From the NCBI GenBank assembly GCA_030598885.1, contig JAUVOZ010000133.1, positions 1 to 5,715 of the forward strand: DNA of 5,715 bases. Direction: 5' to 3'. A program made the position numbers and the translations under genes. The stretch is from Anaerolineae bacterium. Lineage in GTDB: Bacteria > Chloroflexota > Anaerolineae > Anaerolineales > E44-bin32. Of this stretch, positions 1 through 5,526 are shown in pieces. Position 1 is the first letter of the stretch. Each line of letters opens with the position of its first letter. The notes beneath the pieces were generated by a model. It saw nothing but the letters and a program-made list of their open reading frames with translations. It did no database searches and was not told where the DNA came from.

Positions 1-632
1 GATCCCAATAAAGCATCTATGAATTCCTCATATTCAACTTCATTCATCGGACAATTAATGTAATCGCCTTCTGAATTCTGACCACGCCCGTAACGCGATG
101 CTCGAAATGCAATCGACATGTCGATGCTCTCAGCCTCAACAATCGGCGAGAGTGCGTCATAAAAATATAAATGCTCTTCACCGGTTATAAGTGAAAGTTC
201 ATTTGCCAGCTTGTCTGAGGTAAGCGGACCAGAGGCGAGAACTACAATTCCTTCAGGGATGCGTTCAACTTCCTCACGTATCAATGTTATGTGTGGATGA
301 GATTCGATTTTCTCGGTTACACCTCGAGCAAAGGCTTCACGATCAACCGCAAGTGCACCCCCGGCTGGCACAGCCACCCTTTCAGCGATACTTAGCAACA
401 AAGATCCCAGGTACCGAAGCTCGGTCATGAGAACTCCGGATGCCCTATCTGGCAATCGAGAACCTAATGAGTTGGAGCAAACCAGTTCCGCCAAGTACCC
501 ACTTTGATGAGCACCGGTCTGCTTTAAGGGACGCATTTCAAACAGCAATACGTCCACACCACGCCTGGCAATCTGCCAAGCGGCTTCACTTCCTGCTAAT
601 CCCCCACCGATAACGATTACTTCCTCGGTCAT
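1..632 (-). CDS. trmFO: TrmFO, folate/FAD-dependent tRNA (uracil-54) C5-methyltransferase, N-terminal part
   Basis: This is the first 210 residues of TrmFO, the cytoplasmic flavoenzyme that makes 5-methyluridine (T54) in the tRNA T-loop, using methylenetetrahydrofolate as carbon donor and reduced FAD. The gene runs off the left edge, so slightly more than half of a roughly 440-470 residue protein is missing. Visible motifs are an N-terminal Rossmann FAD site (VIGGGLAGSEA, residues 7-17), FEMRP at 31-35, ELVCSNSL at 49-56 with Cys52 at the place of the conserved catalytic-region cysteine (Cys53 in Bacillus subtilis), PAGGALAVDR near 90, SGPLTSD near 139, LYFYDALSPIV near 158 and YINCPMN near 191. 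The ATG at 632-630 is chosen because the Rossmann strand starts immediately after it, as in the family. Its ribosome binding site is weak. It is transcribed divergently from rpoN across a 93-bp spacer and has no evident functional link to the sigma-54 genes. The motifs separate it from the related GidA/MnmG, so the assignment is secure. Confidence 0.96.
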   Translation of the reverse strand, partial: MTEEVIVIGGGLAGSEAAWQIARRGVDVLLFEMRPLKQTGAHQSGYLAELVCSNSLGSRLPDRASGVLMTELRYLGSLLLSIAERVAVPAGGALAVDREAFARGVTEKIESHPHITLIREEVERIPEGIVVLASGPLTSDKLANELSLITGEEHLYFYDALSPIVEAESIDMSIAFRASRYGRGQNSEGDYINCPMNEVEYEEFIDALLG

Positions 633-656
633 ATCCAGATTCTAACACTTAATCAA

Positions 657-672
657 CGGCATAGTTCTTGCA
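657..672 (+). promoter_or_regulatory. Sigma-54 (-24/-12) promoter-like element upstream of rpoN
   Basis: The sequence CGGCATAGTTCTTGCA matches the sigma-54 consensus TGGCAYGNNNNTTGCW at all but two of its defined positions (C for T at the first base, A for G at the seventh). The two invariant dinucleotides are present: GG at 658-659 and GC at 670-671, with the required one-turn spacing (12 bases first to first). The start of transcription would fall near 683, about 43 bases before the rpoN ATG. The direction fits rpoN, not trmFO. If active, it would put the sigma-54 operon under its own product. Confidence 0.6.
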
Positions 673-673
673 A

Positions 674-700
674 CACAATTGCGCACAATTCATACACATT
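674..700 (+). repeat. Helically phased short direct repeats CACAATT
   Basis: CACAATT occurs at 674-680 and again at 684-690, exactly 10 bp apart, and a related CACATT lies at 695-700, a further 11 bp on. The copies therefore face the same side of the helix. They lie just downstream of the -12 element and overlap the sigma-70-like promoter, a place where a repressor could act. No known operator is recognised, and repeats this short can arise by chance. Confidence 0.3.
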
Positions 701-707
701 GTATACT
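679..707 (+). promoter_or_regulatory. Possible sigma-70-type promoter of the rpoN operon
   Basis: TATACT at 702-707 differs from the -10 consensus at one base. Seventeen bases upstream, TTGCGC at 679-684 keeps only the TTG of a -35 box. Transcription would start near 713-714, leaving a leader of about 12 bases that barely includes the GAGG ribosome site. It could give basal expression alongside the -24/-12 element. Short leader and poor -35 make this uncertain. Confidence 0.35.
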
Positions 708-725
708 CTTCCCTCGAGGCAAACT

Positions 726-2138
726 ATGCTTCAAATACAAAACCAATCCCAACGACCACTTACTACTGCACATCTGGCGCAGACGATGAGCCTTCTTTTG
801 CTCTCGAACATTGAACTGCGTGATAAGGTGATGGCGGAGCTGTCGGTTAACCCAGCGCTCGAGTTGGTCGAGGAGCGCATTTGTCCTCACTGCCGCCGTC
901 GTCTCACCAATCCTGGAGCCTGCCCTATCTGCAGTATTCAGCAGTCAGATGAAGGGCCGATCGTTTTCCTCTCACCACGTGAATCGTACCGCTCTACTAC
1001 CACCCGATCAGCACAAGAGGATACGCTTCCCGATCAGGAACCGACAGCACCCGAGGATCTTACTAGCTACGTCCTTCAACAGTTGGCGTCAAACCTGAAC
1101 GCCAATGATCGCCTGTTAGCGACCTACATCCTTTCTGGCCTTGATGAAGATGGTTTTCTTCAGGACCCGCCTGCTTTCATTGCCCGAGCAACACGGTCAA
1201 CACTCTCACACGTCGACCGCATCCTTCAACTTATCTCCCATGTTGATCCACCCGGGCTGGCAACAACCGGACCTCGTCAGGCTCTTTTAGTTCAACTGGA
1301 CCTGTTTCCCCAGGATAGTCCAATACTTCGATTGGCTCGTCGTATACTGGAATCGTTCTTCGTCGAGCTTGGTCGCCGCGAGATTGAGAAGATCGCTTCA
1401 AACATGGAAGTTAGCTCCAATCGGGTTAGAGAAGCCGCTGTTTTCATTCACGATAACCTGAACCCCTATCCCGGGAGAGCTTCCTGGGGATCAGGCAGAC
1501 ACCCCCAGAATGGCGATCCAAACGTCTTCCATTCTCCAGATATCCTCATCTCCCGTAACTCGTCCGATATGAGCGGTCCACTGGTGGTAGAGATCTTTGC
1601 CCCGATATCGGGATGGCTACGGGTCAACCCCATGTTTTCACAAGCCATATCCAAGACCAACGGTAATCAATCAGAAGAGTGGGTCAAGCATATTGAGCGC
1701 GCCTCGTTATTCGTCAAGTGCCTTCAGCAACGCAACAACACGATGCGCCGTTTAATGCAATCATTAGTGACCCAGCAAAACCAATTCATCTTGAATGGTG
1801 ACCGTCACCTTATACCAATAACCCGCGCGAAATTAGCTAAGGAGATCGGCGTTCACGAATCGACCATCTCACGGGCGGTTGCTCACAAATCGGTCGCTTT
1901 ACCCGATGGTCGGATCATCCCATTGTCTCGATTCTTTGACCGCAGTCTTGCTGTGCGCGACCGGATTAAAGAGATCGTTAGGAACGAGTCTCGACCCCTC
2001 ACTGACGATCAAATCACCACTGTTTTACGGAAGGATGGTGTGCGTATTGCACGGCGTACCGTCGCTAAGTACCGATCCATCGAGGGCATTCTCCCAGCTC
2101 GTCTTCGTCACCGCAAAGGTGTCCGTGCTATAGAATAG
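726..2138 (+). CDS. rpoN: RNA polymerase sigma-54 factor RpoN with a zinc-ribbon-like insertion
   Basis: This 470-residue sigma-54 directs RNA polymerase to -24/-12 promoters and needs an AAA+ activator to open DNA. Region I, the activator-interacting part, is residues 1-50 (Q-rich start, then LLLLSNIEL and ELSVNPALE). Next comes an atypical CPHC-N9-CPIC motif (Cys53, 56, 66, 69), then a polar linker. The core-binding domain runs from about 112 to 300 (TYILSGLDEDGFL, HVDPPGL). The DNA-binding domain has the helix-turn-helix LAKEIGVHESTISRAV (370-385) and an intact RpoN box ARRTVAKYR (442-450). The ATG at 726 is chosen because GAGG at 716-719 sits six bases before it and region I begins there. 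An in-frame TTG at 699 would add nine residues and overlaps the -10 box. It is the first gene of an operon: the kinase starts nine bases after its stop. The length is normal for the family. Confidence 0.97.
   Translation: MLQIQNQSQRPLTTAHLAQTMSLLLLSNIELRDKVMAELSVNPALELVEERICPHCRRRLTNPGACPICSIQQSDEGPIVFLSPRESYRSTTTRSAQEDTLPDQEPTAPEDLTSYVLQQLASNLNANDRLLATYILSGLDEDGFLQDPPAFIARATRSTLSHVDRILQLISHVDPPGLATTGPRQALLVQLDLFPQDSPILRLARRILESFFVELGRREIEKIASNMEVSSNRVREAAVFIHDNLNPYPGRASWGSGRHPQNGDPNVFHSPDILISRNSSDMSGPLVVEIFAPISGWLRVNPMFSQAISKTNGNQSEEWVKHIERASLFVKCLQQRNNTMRRLMQSLVTQQNQFILNGDRHLIPITRAKLAKEIGVHESTISRAVAHKSVALPDGRIIPLSRFFDRSLAVRDRIKEIVRNESRPLTDDQITTVLRKDGVRIARRTVAKYRSIEGILPARLRHRKGVRAIE
882..932 (+). 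other. Segment of rpoN encoding a CxxC-N9-CxxC zinc-ribbon-like knuckle
   Basis: Within rpoN, codons 53-69 encode CPHC, nine residues rich in Arg and ending in NPGA, then CPIC. Two CxxC pairs at this spacing are the usual ligands of a small rubredoxin-type zinc knuckle. They sit at the junction between region I and the region II linker, which in well-studied sigma-54 proteins (Escherichia, Klebsiella, Aquifex) has no such cysteines. Metal binding is inferred from the spacing only. Confidence 0.7.
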
Positions 2139-2150
2139 GTCTGAGCCTTG
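2137..2150 (+). promoter_or_regulatory. Ribosome binding site and TTG start of the kinase gene
   Basis: AGGT at 2137-2140, overlapping the rpoN stop codon TAG (2136-2138), lies seven bases before the TTG at 2148-2150. In the kinase frame a TGA at 2142-2144 stands just upstream, so the gene cannot start earlier. No ATG or GTG occurs in frame before the first PAS domain. Both facts point to the TTG as the start and suggest modest translation coupled to rpoN. Confidence 0.6.
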
Positions 2151-4157
2151 CCGATCAACTCTTCAGCCCTTACTTCCATTGCTCGTTTCTTCAAACCAGA
2201 CCCATATCGTGACCTCTTCCGTGTTCTAGCTGATACACTCGATGATGCTGTTCTGGTCATATCGAGTGATTCTTTTCAGATCTTAACCTGTAACCATGCT
2301 TTCCTACTCCTCTCTGGTTATGCACGCGCCGAAATTGAGAAACTAACTTTCGCTGATTTGCTAACCGATGAAGAAGAAGGAAAAGCGGTTTTAAGTCAAC
2401 TCATCCCTTGCTCCAAGACCCCGGATTGCATAATAGAAGAGGTGCCCATCCGAACACGAAATAAAGAAATTACCCCAATCGATATCCACGTCCGACCAGT
2501 TGGACTTGGCTCTTCAGCACTGCTCCTCATTGGTAGTCCGGTTAGTGATCGAATCCACGTAGAAGACCAACGTCTTGCACAGCAAGAACGTCTCGACACA
2601 TTATCCCAAATCTCGACCCTGATCCTCGACGAAATGGTTGCTGCCCTTCCCAGTGCCCTCGATCTTGCGAAACGTTTACTTTGTGCCTCATGGATTGGGC
2701 TCTATCGATTATCAGCTTCGACTCCGGATTACATCTTGGATGGTTCATTACCCCCTGAATTTCCTCAAGCGCTTCCTGCCTCAGATATTATCCCGTTTGA
2801 TAGAACAAGCCTGTGGCATCTTGGACAACGCCCGGAATTTTCGCTGCATAAATCTGCTCGTGCGGCTGGTTTTGGTGCACTTCAAACTTCCCTGGTAGGT
2901 GACCCTACAGCCTGGGTTGGTCTGCTTGTCGTCGGTTGGCAGAATCAAGATGCTATCCCGGATTATTCTGATTTACTCATGTCAGTAATTGCTAATCTTT
3001 GCCATGTAGCTATTTTGCTCAGCTTGCAGCGAGCTTCGGTCGCAGACGGTGAAAAAGCGCTTGAGCAACTTCAAGCTGAAGTAAGCGACCAATTCGCTGC
3101 CATCCCTGATATCCTCCTCTCGCTTGACAGCGACCTCAATGTAATCCAAGCCAACCCAGCCATAACCAAGTTGTTTGGCTACCAACCCGAAGAGGTGGCT
3201 GGCTTACCAATACAGGATGTGCTTGTTAGCTCTAAAGATGTTCGCCCATTCTTACTTGACGCGTTAGACCATAAGCAAATTGTAGAGCTGGAACGGGTTG
3301 TTCTGCATCATCGAGATGGAACCCCCCTCCCCGTACACATGCTCGCTACACCATTATCAGATGCAGCTCAATCTCGTTTGCTAGTCATTCTGAAGGATCA
3401 ATCTGCCCAACAGGAGATTGAGAACCAAACCGAAACGCTTTCTCAACGCGCACAATTGGGTGAGGTCATTGCTACATTCGCTCATGAAGTCCGCAATCCA
3501 GTCAATAATATCAGCACTGGAGTCCAACTGGTCGCATCTCGACTAGGTGAGGACCACCCTCTCCATTCATCTCTCGAACGAGTGCATAAGGAATGCAACC
3601 GTTTGGACCAACTTATGAGCGATGTCCTTTCCTATGCCAGACCCCTCAAACTTAAAATAAAGCATCTCAACCTAACCGAATTTATGGAACGCATCCTCTC
3701 CCGTTGGACACCACATTTCAAACAAGCTGGTATTAGCTGTCACAAATCTTATAATCCCGATACCCCCTTTGCATTAGCTGATGAACCCACATTGGAGCGG
3801 GTTATAGTTAATCTAATCACCAACTCAATTCAAGCCATGCCCGATGGTGGAACGCTTTCTATCGCGCTCGATTCGACTCATACTGCCCAAGGTGAAATGG
3901 TAGAGCTAAAAATCATTGATACTGGTCCCGGTATTTCGCCTGATGTAAAGGATCGAATATTTGATCCTTTTTTTACAACCAAGAAAGATGGCACGGGACT
4001 CGGGTTGGCCATCAGCCATCGCATTCTAAATGCCCACAAAGGCACTATCAATTTTGAAAGTTTCACCGACGCCGGTACAGTTTTTACCATATGCCTCCCG
4101 TCGGTAACCCATTCCTCGGAGGAAGCAACCCATGACCGCGACCGTCCTGATCGTTGA
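2148..4157 (+). CDS. Cytoplasmic PAS-GAF-PAS sensor histidine kinase of the NtrB type
   Basis: This 669-residue sensor kinase should autophosphorylate on a histidine and pass the phosphate to the regulator encoded next. The order is PAS (about 22-130, with VISSDSFQILTCNHAF and LSGYARAEI), a GAF-like domain (about 145-293), a linker helix, a second PAS (about 313-420, with IQANPAITKLFGY), HisKA (about 434-500) and HATPase (about 545-652). The phosphoacceptor is His446 in FAHEVRNP. The ATP site is complete: N box NLITNSIQA (555-563), G1 DTGPGI (591-596), F box FDPFFTTK (605-612) and G2 GTGLGL (615-620). There is no signal peptide or membrane segment, so the signal is probably internal (small ligand, redox or partner protein). 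The GAF assignment rests on position and fold-like pattern and is weaker than the rest. The start is TTG. The 3' end overlaps the regulator gene by 26 bases, which implies a cognate pair. No specific gene symbol is justified. Confidence 0.93.
   Translation: MPINSSALTSIARFFKPDPYRDLFRVLADTLDDAVLVISSDSFQILTCNHAFLLLSGYARAEIEKLTFADLLTDEEEGKAVLSQLIPCSKTPDCIIEEVPIRTRNKEITPIDIHVRPVGLGSSALLLIGSPVSDRIHVEDQRLAQQERLDTLSQISTLILDEMVAALPSALDLAKRLLCASWIGLYRLSASTPDYILDGSLPPEFPQALPASDIIPFDRTSLWHLGQRPEFSLHKSARAAGFGALQTSLVGDPTAWVGLLVVGWQNQDAIPDYSDLLMSVIANLCHVAILLSLQRASVADGEKALEQLQAEVSDQFAAIPDILLSLDSDLNVIQANPAITKLFGYQPEEVAGLPIQDVLVSSKDVRPFLLDALDHKQIVELERVVLHHRDGTPLPVHMLATPLSDAAQSRLLVILKDQSAQQEIENQTETLSQRAQLGEVIATFAHEVRNPVNNISTGVQLVASRLGEDHPLHSSLERVHKECNRLDQLMSDVLSYARPLKLKIKHLNLTEFMERILSRWTPHFKQAGISCHKSYNPDTPFALADEPTLERVIVNLITNSIQAMPDGGTLSIALDSTHTAQGEMVELKIIDTGPGISPDVKDRIFDPFFTTKKDGTGLGLAISHRILNAHKGTINFESFTDAGTVFTICLPSVTHSSEEATHDRDRPDR
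4118..4124 (+). promoter_or_regulatory. Strong ribosome binding site of the response regulator
   Basis: GGAGGAA lies inside the end of the kinase gene, seven bases before the ATG at 4132. It is the strongest site of the three operon genes and fixes the regulator start, even though the two reading frames then overlap for 26 bases. This suggests the regulator is made in excess over the kinase, as is usual for two-component pairs. Confidence 0.8.
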
Positions 4158-5307
4158 CGACGAAGAGACCGCCCGTAGTTTCATCAGTGAAGCTTTGAAA
4201 GATGCTGGTTACGAAGCGATCGAGGCAGGGAACTTAGCCGAGGCGCATAAGGTGGTCGATGCCGGCGCGGCGGATATCGTTTTGTTAGATGTGATGTTGC
4301 CCGATGGTTCGGGGCTTACATTGCTGGACCGTCTTTCGATGGAGAACCCAAGCCCCCCGGTAATCCTTATTACCGCATTTGGCGAGGTCGATACTGCAGT
4401 TGAGGCGATGAAGAAGGGCGCTCAGGATTTTCTACAAAAACCGCTGGATTTAGATCGTTTGTTACAGGCGGTTGAACGGGCGAATGAAATCGTCTCGCTC
4501 AGGCGTGAATTAGCTTTGTTACGCCAATCATCAGGTGACCAGACGGAAATGATTGTTGGGGAAACACCAACAATGCAACGTATTCTTGAAGAAGCTCAGC
4601 GAGCGGCGGCAGCTTCAGTTTCGGTCCTGATCACTGGCGAGACGGGCACAGGCAAGGAAGTATTAGCGCGCGCCATACGTACTATGGGATCCCGCGCTGA
4701 TAAACCCTTCGTCCCCATTAATTGCCCCGCCCTTCCAGAAACAATGATCGAATCCGAACTGTTCGGACATGAAGCCGGCGCGTTCACCGGCGCCCAGAAG
4801 AAAAAGCCGGGGTTGATCGAAATCGCCGACGGAGGGATCCTCTTCCTCGACGAAATATCATCAACCAAGACCGATATGCAAGCTAAGTTATTGCGCGTGC
4901 TTGACGAACATCGTTTCCGTCGCGTTGGTGGAGTGAAAGAAATTGATGTCGATATCCAGATTCTGGCTGCATCTAATCGGAACCTGCAAACAATGATGGA
5001 AGAAGGTACTTTCAGGGAAGATCTCTATTATCGGCTCAAAGTAGTCGATCTCCATTTACCTCCCTTGCGCGAGCGGATCGTCGACATCCCCGCACTTGCC
5101 GGTACTTTCATTCGCCAAATCAATATGCGGACCGGAAACGTTATTAGCGGGATCACACCTCGCGCTATCGACGCTTTGAAATCACAAGATTGGCCTGGGA
5201 ACATTCGTGAACTACGACACGTCATCGAACGGGTTGTACTTTTCTGTGATGACGAGGAAATCGATCTCGGACATCTCCCACCAGATATTCAGGCGTCCAC
5301 TTCATAA
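4132..5307 (+). CDS. Sigma-54-dependent response regulator (receiver + AAA+) lacking a DNA-binding domain
   Basis: This 391-residue NtrC-family activator should be phosphorylated by the kinase encoded upstream and then use ATP to remodel RNAP-sigma-54. The receiver (about 3-118) has the acidic pair Asp9/Asp10, phosphoacceptor Asp53 (LLDVMLPDG), Thr81 and Lys103 (KPLD). The AAA+ domain (about 140-375) has Walker A GETGTGKE (169-176), the sigma-54 contact loop GAFTGA (216-221), Walker B GGILFLDE (234-241), the arginine-finger segment FREDLYYRL (294-302) and WPGNIREL (354-361). The protein ends 16 residues after the last conserved AAA+ helix, at HLPPDIQASTS. The C-terminal Fis-type helix-turn-helix present in NtrC (about 470 residues) is absent, and no reading frame after the stop encodes one, so this is not a simple frameshift. 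The architecture equals that of Helicobacter pylori FlgR and chlamydial CtcC. Such proteins activate without an enhancer. The target here is unknown; flagellar function cannot be claimed. Confidence 0.95.
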   Translation: MTATVLIVDDEETARSFISEALKDAGYEAIEAGNLAEAHKVVDAGAADIVLLDVMLPDGSGLTLLDRLSMENPSPPVILITAFGEVDTAVEAMKKGAQDFLQKPLDLDRLLQAVERANEIVSLRRELALLRQSSGDQTEMIVGETPTMQRILEEAQRAAAASVSVLITGETGTGKEVLARAIRTMGSRADKPFVPINCPALPETMIESELFGHEAGAFTGAQKKKPGLIEIADGGILFLDEISSTKTDMQAKLLRVLDEHRFRRVGGVKEIDVDIQILAASNRNLQTMMEEGTFREDLYYRLKVVDLHLPPLRERIVDIPALAGTFIRQINMRTGNVISGITPRAIDALKSQDWPGNIRELRHVIERVVLFCDDEEIDLGHLPPDIQASTS

Positions 5308-5349
5308 ACCTTCAGAAAAATTAAACTCGCAAAAGACTGATCAACTCCT

Positions 5350-5381
5350 GAACCTGGCGCATCCTGAAATACGCCAGGTTC
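5350..5381 (+). terminator. Perfect 10-bp inverted repeat after the operon, probable terminator
   Basis: GAACCTGGCG (5350-5359) and CGCCAGGTTC (5372-5381) are exact complements separated by 12 bases. The repeat lies 43 bases after the regulator stop codon, where an operon terminator is expected. The following bases (TTAAATTCGG) make a poor U tract, so efficient intrinsic termination is not certain. It could instead act in RNA stabilisation, or as a protein-binding dyad for the promoter at 5471, being centred about 130 bp before its expected start point. Confidence 0.5.
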
Positions 5382-5470
5382 TTAAATTCGGTATAAGTTC
5401 CTCTTCCTTAATAGATGCTTCTTCAGAACCTTCTCCTTTCCCGCAATTGAGTTTTCCCACACAAATCATA

Positions 5471-5486
5471 TGGCATGTTACTTGCA
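5471..5486 (+). promoter_or_regulatory. Perfect-consensus sigma-54 promoter (-24/-12)
   Basis: TGGCATGTTACTTGCA matches every defined position of TGGCAYGNNNNTTGCW. GG is at 5472-5473 and GC at 5484-5485, 12 bases apart as required. Transcription should start near 5497, giving a leader of about 30 bases before the ATG at 5527. It lies in non-coding DNA, in the right direction, and next to the sigma-54 operon itself, all of which support a real promoter. Confidence 0.88.
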
Positions 5487-5516
5487 ACTTTAGCATCCAG
5501 ACTGATCATAAAACCT

Positions 5517-5522
5517 GGAGGT
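5517..5522 (+). promoter_or_regulatory. Ribosome binding site of the membrane protein gene
   Basis: GGAGGT lies four bases before the ATG at 5527 (GGAGG is five bases away). It is a strong core at slightly short spacing and favours this ATG over the in-frame ATG at 5542, for which the distance would be about 19 bases. Confidence 0.8.
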
Positions 5523-5526
5523 AAAA

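Noticed and set aside
1..4. GATC at the very left edge as a cloning junction
   Set aside because: The trmFO frame is intact up to the edge, and a four-base match is common by chance. There is no vector-like sequence.
633..700. Minus-strand promoter for trmFO (TAGAAT near 640, TACAAT near 702)
   Set aside because: TAGAAT lies only a few bases from the ATG and has no -35 at 17 bp. TACAAT also lacks a recognisable -35. A promoter must exist but cannot be named from the sequence.
699..725. TTG at 699 as the start of rpoN
   Set aside because: It overlaps the -10-like TATACT, has no ribosome site, and adds nine residues not needed by region I. The ATG at 726 has GAGG at proper distance.
3989..4004. 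TGGCACG, a perfect -24 half of a sigma-54 promoter
   Set aside because: The -12 position reads TCGGG instead of TTGCW, and the site encodes the kinase G2 box (GTGLGL), which explains the sequence.
4596..4868. Minus-strand open frame of 90 codons inside the regulator gene
   Set aside because: It is antisense to the Walker A to Walker B region and shows no motif or ribosome site. It is a coding shadow.
5308..5470. A frameshifted Fis-type helix-turn-helix downstream of the regulator stop
   Set aside because: None of the three plus-strand frames shows the usual N-x-x-x-A-A...LGI-x-R-x-T-L-Y pattern. The region looks non-coding, so the missing domain is a true absence.
5207..5524. Plus-strand open frame overlapping the regulator end and filling the gap
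   Set aside because: It overlaps over 100 bases of conserved AAA+ coding sequence in another frame, has no ribosome site, and covers the inverted repeat and promoter. The protein is Ser/Pro/Gln-rich with no recognisable motif.
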